From Ophioderma brevispina (Eukaryota; Echinodermata; Ophiuroidea; Amphilepidida; Ophiodermatidae): a stretch of 64,000 bases of DNA. Under the pieces are notes generated by a model. It ran no database searches. It saw nothing but the letters and a program-made list of their open reading frames with translations, and was not told where the DNA came from. Shown piece by piece: positions 45,540 through 56,545 of the stretch (positions are counted from its first letter, which is position 1; every line of letters starts with the position of its first letter). Both the position numbers and the translations under genes were made by a program. The stretch covers positions 1-64,000 of the forward strand of contig JAMKCH010035833.1 of assembly GCA_023653785.1 (NCBI GenBank), read 5' to 3'.

Positions 45540-46020
45540 CTTGTCTCAGGTTGCAACCAGTGGGCTCAGGTGCTGCAGCCAGTGGCATCAGGTGCCACCA
45601 ATGGCATCAGGTGCAACCAGGAGGCATCAGGTGCATACCATTGGTATCAGGTAAAAACCATTGGCATCCGTGCAACCATTGGCATCAGGTGCAAACACAT
45701 GGCATCAGGTTGCAACCAAGTGGCCATCAGGTGCAACCATTGGGGCATTCAGGTGCACACAGTGGCATTCATGGTCACACCAGTAGGCATCAGGTGCTGC
45801 AACCCAGTGGCATTCAGGTTTGCAAACCCAGTGAGACAGGTGAAACCATTGGGCACAGGTGCCACCGTGCCATCAGGTGCCACCCAGTGCATCAGGTGCA
45901 ACCATTGGCATCAGGTGAAATCCCCCAGTGGCATCAGTGGTAATCAGGTTGTCAAAACATTGGAATCAGGGCCACCAGTGGCATCAGGTGTGAACCAGTG
46001 GCATACCGAGGGGGGATCGA
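45540..46020. repeat. Minisatellite, ~20-bp unit CCAGTGGCATCAGGTGCAA
   Basis: More than twenty imperfect copies of GGCATCAGGTGCAACCATT lie head to tail. They create long open frames (up to 188 codons) on the plus strand that carry only the repeat. Copies vary in length by one or two bases. Confidence 0.88.
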
Positions 46021-48702
46021 CTGCCTCTGGTACGCCACTGGCTGCAACATATCGAGGGTTGACAAACGTAAGGCGTTAACCACTTTTTGGTGATTATGAG
46101 GTTTTGGTACCAAAAAATCAGTAACACCTACAGATTCTGAAAACCCATTGAAGCCTTAACTCAAGTTTACTTCCAATTGCCTATTAAAGCAAAATAAATT
46201 CACCCATCTCAATGGTTGCCACAAATTTGGTTTACAACAGAAAGCCGTAAACTCTGAGTTACGACTTCTGATGGTAACTGTATGGCCACCCAAACAAATG
46301 AGTTGAGGCTTCACAGCTTGCACAATTGCCAGAATTGCAAACAGCTTTGTAGCTCCCTACCCACTTATATTGATGTTTCTTGTAAAACATTCCAAAGGGA
46401 TGACATGCTAAACTCTGACTGAAATAATGTGTCAATCATAGCATGATTGAAGATGTAATCCCAGGTTACCGTGTCAGTTACCGTCAGAACGACGTAACTC
46501 AAGCCACTTAATTTGTATATTAAAGAATATTTATTTCATTCGTGCTTCATAAGTAAAACTTGTCTGTTTACTAAAGTTTATATAATGTTTGCTTACAGGA
46601 CCATATATGAGGCTTTGAGATGTTGACATTTTGAATATAATTAATAGATTTCTTAGTAGAAAATATAAACATCCCATTTCCTCAAAACCAGTATTTTTGA
46701 GTTAAGGCTTTCTGATTGTAACCCTCGAATCAGGTTCATGCACACATTTATTTCAGCGTTGTGGCAAGATTCTTATATGTACCGTACCTATATGGAAGTT
46801 CAACATGTATACATTTTTGTAATTTTTGGACTTAGGGTTATGGTATGGTTAGTGTTGTACGGCAAAATAAAAAAAATAATTTGTTTGCTGTAGAATATTA
46901 AAAGGGGGGGTAAATAGACTATGAGCGTAAGGCATGCTAATAAATCTACCAAGGGCTCAGCACGAAGACAGAAGAAAACTTTTAACGGACACTCAACAAT
47001 ATTTTATAAAGGAGTCGAGTTGCGCGGGAACCGCTTATCTCCATTGCGATGATACACCACTGTTCAAAGAAAAAAGAATTCTGGAAACACCAAACAAACG
47101 AGGCACGAGTGTTAATTACGACGTCACACCCTGCATAATACATGTGGGGGGTGTGTTCTATTCCAACCAATTACTGATCGGGGTATGCAACGTACATTCA
47201 GTGGAAACCCGGGAATAGCAATGGCGCTGTGGCACAGGGGTTCCATAGCATGTGTGAAGTGGCATGAACAACACGGAGGAATATCGCGAACTAGCAAACT
47301 GATAATGGAACAAATGTCATGGATGGGAATATTTTGTTGGAAGTTAATGTTACGTGTGCAATTCCCACTGTGCAAACAGCATAAAACGATGTTAGTACTA
47401 AACCACGGACATTTCGCTAATATGGACTTCGATCATTGCAACAACAAAATTTACTACGTGTCTAGGAAATTATTATAGAATGAAAGTTAATTTGAGATTT
47501 TGTCCCAGGGCGAATCTGTTTGACCTTCTGTGCTTGGGTATAAAGCTATACAATGACCCAACCAAGTTTAATTAGATTAAGCAGAGTAGCGCGCTTTTTT
47601 TTAGTATTGATCTAACCATTGTGTGAAGAAGTTCGTTTGTGCTCAGTTTTCAGTGACGTGGCTGGGTAATTTAAAAGAGCGACCATTTTGAATGTTCTGG
47701 TTGCTCAATAAAATACAGGGGGTGTATTTTGTTCCAATTATACTGGAGCAATGGAACTATGAAAACGCACCAGGGGAATGAGGGTTTGGGTTTAATTAGG
47801 GGTCCTGTGTATGCTGATATGGAACTCTTTCCAGAGTAGTTTGAAGGCCATATAGCAGTATCTACAGAAAACTTTCAGAGTGACTTCAATCGAATGCGTT
47901 GATTCACCACGAAACGCTGTAGTGACATTTACAAATCGGGGGGTAGCCACCGGTAAAATGTCAAAGTTGTGGTCCGCCCACGGATGGAGGCACCAAGCTT
48001 CTCCACTTTTACATCAGTCCCTGATTTGCTTTTTTGACGGGAATCAACCCTCGCAGAGTAAGATTGTCCGTGAAAACTCAACAAAAGAGAGAGAAAAAAA
48101 ACCCATAAATAAAATTAAAGGAAATGAACCAGGTGGGGGGTTCTTACGTTCTGGATTGTTTTGGGTAAGGATGTGCCTCTGAGAGTCTGGAACGTGGATC
48201 CATATCTATACAATTTTTGCCAAAAAGGACCCATAGCTATACCAGAGATGCAAATTTTGGACCAAATTTTAACACGTAATTTGCCATTCTTTTCCTCAAA
48301 ACTTTGAAATGTTAAATCTTTTGGTTTTGTTCGAGGAAATTGAACTAATTTTTTTCAACTATTGTTTGGAAAATTTTGGCTTCCGTTTTTTTTTGAGAGA
48401 AAATTGACTTTAATTTCAAACAAAAGTTGAGGATAAATTAAAAAAACAACTAAATCGCGGTCCACCGGAGCCTGCGGAGTTCGGTTGTCTGCCGTCGTGT
48501 GTGGTAATGAGGCCAAAGGTCCAATGAGGGTCACACAAGGTGACATGAGGTCTCCAAACATGTCCCCATTCCGCTCCCTCCCTTTCCACCAATTACATCA
48601 ACTCAACGGAATGCAAATATATTAAGGGTTCAATTTTGACCCAAACAAAGGTGACATGAGGTCACCCACATGTCACCCCACCCTACCCCCTCCTTTCCAC
48701 TA
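46021..48702. other. Large Ig intron, no exon recognised; TGACATGAGG repeat at 48480-48700
   Basis: No Ig-like frame was found although half of an Ig domain is missing after 50.15 kb. 48480-48700 begins a TGAGGTCACC-type repeat that resumes after the element at 48.7-49.4 kb. Confidence 0.4.
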
Positions 48703-49435
48703 ATAGCGTGTTTCTATATTGAGCAGACGGTATTTATCCAGATAAAAAAATATCCGGTTGATACTGAGAATAGCCGATAGTGCGAAGTTTCTATTGAGCA
48801 GCGTTTTCCGGAAAATGCGACCGACCGTCACGGCCTGTTACTTTTACCAGCTAAAGGTGATCTGCACAGGTCAACCGCGTTGTATTGTGGTCGTGACCTC
48901 GCCGAAATGTCAGATCAAAGATGGCGGGAAGAACGAATGTCCTTAGTCTAATGCCAGTTTTGAGTTTTAATTCATCGGTAAATGATTCTCCTACAAGCCC
49001 AGCCACATGTCGTGATAGGCAGAAAAGGATCATGAGGTATATTACAGAGACATGTAATCGCGCACCAAAAAGTAAGACGGCGACGGAGAATCGTGATGTT
49101 GACAAAATGCGTTGCTACACCCCACCCTGGTTACTAACGTCAACATCGCTGCGAATACTGGGACGGGGGTCAATTACTGCAATTACGTGGCGTCAATTTC
49201 CGGTCTTTAGCCGGTATGTGCACAGTGCACTCTATCGGAACGCTGTGTGTTTCTATTGGCGTTAACCGGATAATTTCTCTGGCATTATCCTTCCCAAACA
49301 AGGATAAATACCGGTGGAAACTTTCATCGGTATAAGCAAGAAAATGCAGTAGGACGGCTGTTTCTATTGAGCCAAGTTAATCCCTTTTCTGGTTTAAACC
49401 GGAAAATAGGTCCCAATAGAAACACACCTTAATAG
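48703..49435. mobile_element. DNA element, TIR GTGTTTCTATTG, inserted in an older repeat
   Basis: The left end CGTGTTTCTATATTGAGCAG is mirrored by CCAATAGAAACACACC on the right. TAATAG occurs at both borders. The surrounding TGAGGTCACC repeat continues on either side. About 730 bp; no transposase seen. Confidence 0.7.
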
Positions 49436-50029
49436 TTACATCATCGTAGCCCTTACGGAACTCATATGGCATGCAATACAGTAAGGGTTAACATTTTGAC
49501 CACAGACACACACACAGATACACAGACATATGACCAGAGTAATCCTTATGTGCCTTCTGCAATTCTTGCAGATGACACAAAAATGATCCAATGCTATACC
49601 AAAATTGGCATGAAAATAGGGTCATTGATTTATCAGAAGGCTGAAAATTAGACCAATGTTTGTGGCACGTCCCCATATGGTCATTTGTGTTGAGTAACCC
49701 GATATAATTATATGAATTTTTCATCTTGATTGAATGGCTTGATCCAATACCCCAGATGTAAAGTTTTCATGCTGATATTTCAATTCTGTTTGATATGATC
49801 AAGAGTTAAACAAATGTGATTATGTAAACCCCATAGAGTACTAAGTAAAATAATATTGATCAACCAAAATGCCGCATCTTTTTACTCATAACATCCACAC
49901 CAAACACCTTTCAGCTGTAAAATTTCACAATGTAAATGAAAAAAAAAATAGTAGTTTTGTTCTGACACCAAAATGTGACCACTTTAGGTAAAAACCTTTG
50001 AATCATTGCAACGAGCATCTTACTTGACC

Positions 50030-50123
50030 TGGCTTTTTGTGAGATCACATGACCTTATAGAGGTGAAATTTCCCAGAACAGGTGCATTGTGGGATTGATT
50101 CAAAACACACTCTGAGTCAGAGT
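50030..50123. repeat. Half-copy of the 21.6-kb TIR MITE
   Basis: GTGAGATCACATGACCTTAT ... GGTGCATTGTGGGATTGATT and CTGAGTCAGAG match one half of 21639-21946. It stops about 28 bases from the donor of the Ig exon at 50151. Confidence 0.7.
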
Positions 50124-50150
50124 GCCACCATTGTATCACTTGTCACTTAC

Positions 50151-50386
50151 AGTAATTCCGTTGTCTGAAGTCAAGAGAATCGGTTCATCTGAGCCGGCCT
50201 CCTGTATATAAATGTCAATCACTGGCTTGTCACGAGCTCCCCAATTGATGCAAGATAGAGTGCGCTCTTCACCGTTTCGTTTGAATACCACAGTACCATC
50301 ATTATCATAACTGTCGGCTTGGCCTTGCACCAAGTCTCCACCACTCTCCGGGACATCCAGAAGCTCAAGATTGTATGCACAGGGAA
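50151..50386 (-). CDS. Ig-like domain, N-terminal half
   Basis: This 236-nt exon has a CTCTCATAG acceptor and a GTAAGT donor. It enters in phase 1 (ATT I across the junction) and leaves in phase 0 after NGIT. It encodes IPCAYNLELLDVPE, then strand B (ERTLSCINWGARD) and strand C (KPVIDIYIQ), followed by SDEPILLTSDNGIT. The usual core Trp of strand C is replaced by a hydrophobic residue. A phase 0 break between strands D and E matches the phase 0 start of the exon at 56.2 kb, so the C-terminal half should be on a separate downstream exon. I could not find that exon between here and 41.4 kb. A MITE fragment ends about 28 bases 3' of the donor. Confidence 0.78.
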
Positions 50387-50837
50387 CTATGAGAGAAAGA
50401 GAGAAAAAAACAATATATTTTCCTTAATTAATAGTTGCAGAATCAAACCCATAAATAATATATTTTGTTTCCTTCAAACCCATAAATAATATTATTTTGT
50501 TTCCATGCGTTTCCTTCTTCCTTGCTCATCGCCTACTCCTTTAATCTTTTTTCTAGCTATTTATATATTCCTCTACAATGTTATCATTGCCATATCCATA
50601 TCCCGAGTCTAAACTTCTGAAACATATCTATATCACAATTATCACAATAACATTTAATTAACTTTAAACTGGCCTCTTACCAGCAATGCTATTGACTTTT
50701 GACAATTTTAGTGCAGCATTTAAAAAAAAAATATGCAATTTTTTTCCAACATTTTTCAAAGGTTTTATAATGTGTGCCTACCTTACAGACAGTTTTGTTT
50801 TGTTTATTTCAAAACCAATTTTTATTTTATTATGAAC

Positions 50838-51092
50838 CTAGCATTGGCAACACAATTTTGACAACTGATGCAAGTAGGGACATGCAAGAGCTGTTACCCC
50901 GGTAAAAATAAGAAAAATCCATTGCAGGAATAGAGGCCTACAAAGATTATGATTGGTATGTTATAGCGCCATCTATATATGACTATTCTCCATAAAGATC
51001 TCAATAAAACTAGATTTTTAAGAAAAATCATATTTTCCTGCAATTACATTTCATAAAATTTGCACAGGATGTAGTTAATTGAAATTTTAACA
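50838..51092. repeat. Dispersed repeat, copy 2 (copy 1 at 5.70-5.97 kb)
   Basis: It shares ACACAATTTTGACAACTGAT, ATGCAAGAGCT and GCACAGGATGTAGTTA with copy 1. Its right end is just outside the donor of the Ig exon at 51109. Confidence 0.75.
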
Positions 51093-51108
51093 AAACTACG
51101 ATACTCAC

Positions 51109-51516
51109 TGCATAAATATAGTTGAACGTAAGTTAAGGTATCATCCCCTGTCGTGTCGGCTATGTTGGTGGCGCTGCAGTACACCTTCCGCAAATGATCT
51201 TCTTCGATAGGGGTCAAATAAACACACTTGGTAGTGTCGTAAGTCAGTGTGAGGGGATCAGTGGTAGCCGTGCTGCTGATTCTATAGGAGTACGGACAGT
51301 CCGATGCAATGAAAGAGCTTACCCGCGCAGGGTCTGCTGATGCACTGAGGTCTGAAGAAGACCAGCCGATATATGTTTTGGGTCGGGATTCGTAAGATGT
51401 ACAATTTAGTACAAACTCTTCACCGACATTAGCTTTGACTTGATCACCTTTATTGAACACATTAGGTTGTCCTGCACCCTCTGGTAGTTCCCATATCTCC
51501 AAATGCGAAGGGGCAA
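51109..51516 (-). CDS. Ig-like domain, single complete exon
   Basis: This is an extracellular Ig-like domain of about 135 residues in one 408-nt exon, phase 1 at both ends. The acceptor is TTTTTCCACAG and the donor GTGAGT. The protein starts VAPSHLEIWELPEG. Strand B is EEFVLNCTSYES, strand C TYIGWSSSD, and strand F KVYCSATN, followed by a C-terminal LYLC. Here strand F has a single Cys, unlike several sister domains. Ser/Asp-rich loops and NCT (an N-glycosylation sequon) are visible. A repeat that also occurs at 5.7-6.0 kb ends about 20 bases 3' of this exon's donor. The open frame continues into the intron, so a retained-intron product is possible but not supported. Confidence 0.85.
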
Positions 51517-51839
51517 CTGTGGAAAAAGCAATTACAAATGATTGCATTCATGACTCCTCAGCTTAAATATTGCGATGGTGTCTGTAATCTACAGTGTTAA
51601 CCAAATTTATACATTATGATTGAAAAGAGTTCATGGATGACAAGTATTCATGTCTGCCAATTGGATGAAGCTAATAATGTCCATTGGGGCCAAGGACACC
51701 TTTGATGCCACCAAAACCAGAGCATCAATGGTGCAGTGGATCATAAAGCAAACCCACCCTTCAAGAATCTTTTGGAACAACTTTGGTAAATATAATGCCA
51801 TTTCTATGCAAGAGGAAGCATTTTTAAGCATTTTCATAT

Positions 51840-51953
51840 GGCCTCAAATGACCCAAAATGACATTTGGCCTCAAATGACTCAAAATGACATCTGACCTCA
51901 AATGACCCAAAATGACATTTGACCTCAAATGACCCAAAATGACATCTGACCTG
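51840..51953. repeat. Four copies of a ~28-bp unit, CCTCAAATGACCCAAAATGACA
   Basis: A clean short tandem array in the intron between two Ig exons. Units alternate TTTGGCC/TCTGACC at the joint. Confidence 0.85.
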
Positions 51954-52359
51954 AATTTTTGAATGCCTCTTGTGTCCTCAATCTACTAATCATCCCCACT
52001 AAGTGACATCAAAATCTATCTAAGACTCCACGAAATGAGACATTTTCAAAGTGTGGACAGATAGATCAAGATCATCAGGTCAGCTTATTGTATTTTCAAC
52101 AACTCACCGCATCTCCTAGTACAGGAGCGCACCGCTGTTGATTCGTTATCAACCCACAGTTGATATGTAAATTAGCGTGTCACGCCCGGCGCAGTGTTCA
52201 CGGAAGTGCATTTACGCGGTATGCTTAAGTCGACGCGCTGTTCGTCACGTTTGGAACTTGGAGTACGTGCAAGGACACCAGGTGCAAATTGCAAAGCAAC
52301 AAACAAACCAAAACTATCATTTGGCTTTAGATTTTGCTAAAATATTACTAGGAAAGATT

Positions 52360-52550
52360 TCTATTGAACTGGGAACATTTTAGTGTTATAAGTGAGAATA
52401 ATTATGTTCCTCTGTATACGATATTAATAAGTTTTCATAAGGATTTTCGTTGTTCATAAGGATTTTCGTTACTCGGGCGGCTAAAATATGCGGACGCATG
52501 GATACAGAGTTGTTGATTTGTGATGAACCACTCTGTAACATGTTTGAATC
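52360..52550. repeat. Half of the 55.24-55.51 kb foldback element
   Basis: It shares CTGGGAACATTTTAGT, AATAATTATGTTCCTCT and GTTGATTTGTGATGAACCAC with that element. A short duplication, TTCATAAGGATTTTCGTT, is present twice. Confidence 0.65.
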
Positions 52551-52654
52551 CCTAAGTCAATCACTGGTGTACAAATCAAGAATTGCCTATATTCAACATT
52601 GTCCACAGTATATTTGATTAGTCTTAAATGAATAAAAATCTTGTCTTTTACAAC

Positions 52655-52910
52655 CAACTAACTTCAGACCCGGGTTTTAAACGAGGATTAATTCTACAAG
52701 AGTGGACTTTTTCCTTCCAACCTACTCTAAAAATGTGCTGTAACGGGTGAGAAAATTCCTCAAAGATGGGCCGTTTTGGTCCATCTATGAGGAATTTCTC
52801 ACCCATTATATTTAACTTAAACAGTAATTTGAAAGGAAAAAGGTCCACTCTTGTAGGACTAACCCTGGTTTACACCCGAGTCTAATGTTAGACTCCCTTT
52901 TAGAATAACA
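52655..52910. mobile_element. Foldback MITE, GTCTAACTTTAG family, copy 2
   Basis: CTACAAGAGTGGACTTTTTCC is mirrored by AAAGGTCCACTCTTGTAG. The inner hairpin GTGAGAAAATTCCTC / GAGGAATTTCTCAC is conserved with the other copies. Confidence 0.82.
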
Positions 52911-53631
52911 GCCTCAGAGTCTACACTGTTAAAGTACATCTGACAGTTACAATGTGCTTACAATGTGAATTTATGAACATGTATGCCTGTAACATAGCTA
53001 GAGCGATCACAAAAAAGAAACACAAACACAATATGCACCAAGAATTCAAAAGCAGAATGGATTATATATGCCTCAATCCACAGGGGCAGATCCAGGGGGG
53101 GGGGGTCACACAAACAGACCACTATTCGCATTATTCAAATTATACTTAATCTACATTGCATATCTACACGGCGCCCAACGCCCTCAATCATCTATCTTCG
53201 AGATCTGCAAGGCACCCTGTTCGTAAATAAATGCATTTTTCTACATCTACAGTGCTGTTATTTGAGGAAGCACATCAGCGATGTGTCAGAGTTTGTGAAG
53301 TATTGTAATGAATTTGGTGGCTGGTTTGAAGTCTACAGATAGCGATCAATCGCAAAAGTCAATCGATCACCGGCTCAGTGTGAAAAGCCTTAATAACTAT
53401 GGATCGGATTCTAAGGAGAGCTTCAAATCACTCTCCTGGGATGATAGAGAAGAGTGATTACAGAGAGCTTAAAAGGCAGTCCCTGGATGCTGTCCACCAA
53501 ACCACATGTTACTTACCATGTCCTACTACTTATTTAGGTCTGCCTTTCCTGTTGGCAAAATCGTATTACGACGATGTTTGGTTTACTTATTTTAATCCTT
53601 GGAAATATTGGTGAAAAAATACACAACTCAC

Positions 53632-54081
53632 CAGGGAATCTCAAAATCGTTTCAACACATATCTGTTCCAATCCAGGATCCTCATAAATTTCGGTACCGT
53701 CTTCATCATCAGGGATTGCTATGTGATCAGCACAGCATTTCAATTTACCCCCCTGGACTTCTTTGCTAGCCTGGAAAGTGATGACACTCAAAGTATCAAC
53801 TCGGCCTTCAATTGGGCTATCTAAAGAATCATCGACACTCTCTATAGGACCATCGGCATTGTCAAGCAAGTCAAAATCGTCGTACTGATCTATCGGTTCA
53901 AATTCCCATTTTATGTCTGCTTTGGGGGCTGACTCTAGGGCAGTGCAACGGAAATCGAAAGAGTCGTCTTCTCTCAGATCGGTATAGGTGTTGCCATTTT
54001 CGATCATATTGCCAACCGGTTCAAAACCACTGCTGGCACCATCCTTTCTTTGGAACTCCAAAACAACATCCGAGGGCTCAT
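53632..54081 (-). CDS. Ig-like domain, single complete exon
   Basis: This exon encodes one complete extracellular Ig-like domain of about 150 residues. It starts DEPSDVVLEF after a CAG acceptor and ends TILRFPG before a GTGAGT donor, phase 1 at both ends. Strand B holds the first Ig cysteine in SFDFRCTALES, strand C the core Trp in ADIKWEF, and strand F reads KLKCCADH with two adjacent cysteines. A further Cys sits in LEQICVET. The C'-D-E region is unusually long and acidic (DQYDDFDLLDN and following Asp/Ser residues). The open frame runs into the intron on the left, but the GTGAGT donor and phase agreement with the next exon argue for the boundary given. The right boundary is uncertain by one base. 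Confidence 0.85.
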
Positions 54082-54274
54082 CTGTGAAATTAAAGTACAC
54101 ATGAAATTATTCATTTCTATGCCCATGCATATAAAAAAGGCTCGCATTCCCTTATTTCCAGTTCTCTAAGGTACTTTTTGAAACAAAAATTAACAGACAG
54201 TATGTATTGCATTATGGCAGAATATCACACTATTTTCATGACCACTAAATATTGAAACAATTTTGATTCATTAA

Positions 54275-54601
54275 AGGTGCAACGAGAGATTTCACATATC
54301 AGGTGTCCCTAAAAAAATCAAAAGTACTGATTTTTGCCCTGATGTAAAGCATTCCATCGAAAACATCCCCATCTGAAATGGTTAAGCTGAGAAATGTTTC
54401 TTTGGTACAAAAATTGTGAAATTTCTAATTTCGTATAGGAGCAAATACGAAATTTTATATTGAAATATAAGCAAATCCAAATCACTTGTTTTCTCTCTTT
54501 TAAGACATTTCTGTAGCCAAATACAAGGTATGAAATCTATTGAGTATCTAATCTATATGAAATGACTATTATGACATGCCTCAAAATCTCTCATTGCACC
54601 T
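54275..54601. mobile_element. TTAA-flanked MITE, family AGGTGCAACGAGAG, copy 1
   Basis: The ends AGGTGCAACGAGAG and CTCTCATTGCACCT are flanked by TTAA at 54271-54274 and 54602-54605. 327 bp, non-coding. Confidence 0.85.
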
Positions 54602-55239
54602 TTAAGGCACAACATGATGGTTAATAAAAAGCAACACATGCCTGCAATATTACACATATATGCACACTGACAGCTTGCACAAAACCTATCCTACCAACAT
54701 GCATTGCCAGGGGTAGAATTTCGTCGCTGTGTGCGAGAATCAGTCTTGATTCCCCAAAACAAATTTTGCGGGAATCATCCAATTCGCTACTGTGCTAAGT
54801 TCTGAAGTTCACGAGAATCAACATTGATTGTTGCAAATCAGTTTGCGAGAATCTTTGCGAGAATTGATTCTCAGATTCTCACCGAAATTCTAGCCCTGAT
54901 TGCCCTGCTTTCCTGTCACTAAATTAACATATGGATAGGTCCTTCATGTAAGACGGGAAGGGGAGCTGATGGGGTATTGGGAAGCGGGATCATCATCCAC
55001 AACCTCTGGATTTCAGGGACCACATTTGAATAATACAGACCTGCACACTCTGGGATTTAAGGGACCATATTTTCAAGATAAAGACCCCTATCTGGAATTC
55101 AGGGACCATATTTTCATGATCAAGACCTGCACCCGCTGGGATTTCAGGGACATAATTTTCATGATAAAGACCCCACCCTCTGGTACCACATTTCTTGATA
55201 AATATACACAGGTCTCCATGACTTCAGGGAACTGGGAAC

Positions 55240-55510
55240 TGTGAACTGGGAACATTTTAGTATTATAGTGAGAATAATTATGTTCCTCTATACACAAAGT
55301 TTTCAAGAAGATTTTCATTGTTGAAAGGGATTCAAAGATGTTACAGAGTGGTTCATCACAAATCACCAACTCTGCATCTGATGCGTCCACGTATTTTTAT
55401 CCCGCTCGGGCGGCTAAAGCCGCCCTCACGGGATAAAAATACGCAGACGCATGGATGCATTGTTGTTGATTTGTGATGAACCACTCTGTAACATGTTTGA
55501 ATTCCTAAGT
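55240..55510. mobile_element. Foldback element with GCCGCCC loop
   Basis: About 90-bp arms (TTACAGAGTGGTTCATCAC ... GTATTTTTATCCCG and its mirror) surround a short loop with GGGCGGCTAAAGCCGCCC. One half recurs at 52.36-52.55 kb. Confidence 0.82.
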
Positions 55511-56209
55511 GCTCAAATCTTACATGCAAATTTGGTCACATCTGTAAGAAATTCGCAATTTTGTATTTTCTGTCCGTAAACGGACAGAAATTACAGCACA
55601 GTAGCCTATGGGACAATGGGAAACGAGCAATTGCTCATAACACAAAACCGCAAGATCGGGATCAGCTCAAATTTTGAGAATAAGCTTCTCTCAAGGATAT
55701 CTAGTGATCAATGAAAAAAAACAGAAGGTGCTGAAATCACAAAATGCACTTGTTTTTTTTGTCTTTGTGTTGGTAAAAATTGTTTTTGAATTGTAAATGA
55801 AATCGTGGGTCAGTTGGCATATTATTTTGTACTAATTTGCATAAATACTTTTGAGTTGGCAGTTTTTTCTAGGGTTGACTGGGTTACGCCAAACAAGCTA
55901 ACTTGTTTAGCTAATGGGCAAGTGAAATGTATTTCTTGTATAGCACAGAAGAAAAGAGATCTGACAACATTGGTTGGTGCTCAATAGTGCATATTTTATT
56001 ACAATAGAGTTCTTAATACAACATGGGAACAGTGTGTATTTAGAAAAGGTTTTATATGCAGACTAAAATTAGTCTACAAATATTCAAGCTGACATAATAT
56101 GAATGACTGGCGATATATAGACCAATGATTTTGACTTGCATTTATGTAAATTGGTCCATAAATGGCACCAAACATCTTTAGGGGAAAATATAATAAAATT
56201 CAATCTTAC

Positions 56210-56324
56210 CTATAATTTCCAGTGTGACACAGGTATCTACTGGAACGTCCCCACATTCAATCTCTGTGGCCGTGTTCTCAGCCACACAGCAGAACCTGCT
56301 TCCAGAACTGTCAAAGTTTGAAAT
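56210..56324 (-). CDS. Ig domain, C-terminal half (exon of Ig-SEA-EGF receptor)
   Basis: This is the most 5' exon of the leftward receptor gene that I can recognise. It has a pyrimidine-rich acceptor at its right end and a GTAAGA donor at its left. Read in phase 0 it gives 38 codons starting ISNFDSSGSRFCCVAEN. That is the F strand and FG loop of an Ig-like domain, ending in DTCVTLEII on strand G. It has a double cysteine on strand F and further cysteines in ECGD and DTCV. The phase 0 start means the first half of this Ig domain lies in an exon further right, which I did not find in the window. The exon ends in phase 1 (GAT D across the junction) and joins correctly to the next Ig exon at 53.6-54.1 kb. 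The domain class is clear; the ligand is unknown. Confidence 0.72.
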
Positions 56325-56339
56325 CTGGAGAGTAGGGTG

Positions 56340-56545
56340 AAGAGAGAGAGAGAACAAGAGAAAGCAAGAGATAGATCAAGAAAGAAAAAGAAAGCAAAAA
56401 AGAAAAGAAAGAAAAGATAAATAAATTAAAATAAATAAATTAAAATAAATAAATAAAGAAAGAAAGAAAGAAAGAAAGAGAAAGAGAGAAAGAAAGAGGA
56501 AGAAAGAAATAAAGAAAAAAGAAAAGAAAGAAAGAACACAAAAAA
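56340..56545. repeat. GAAA-rich microsatellite next to an Ig exon
   Basis: Runs of GAAA, AATA and AGAG units begin about 15 bases upstream (right) of the acceptor of the exon at 56210-56324. On the transcribed strand this is a C/T-rich tract next to the acceptor. Confidence 0.8.

Noticed and set aside
45513..46079. Open frames of 188 and 130 codons on the plus strand
   Set aside because: They are translations of a ~20-bp minisatellite, with no domain and equal openness in several frames.
46934..47478. Overlapping plus and minus frames of 60-97 codons
   Set aside because: No domain, no splice-consistent boundaries and no similarity to the receptor modules; it may be repeat-derived.
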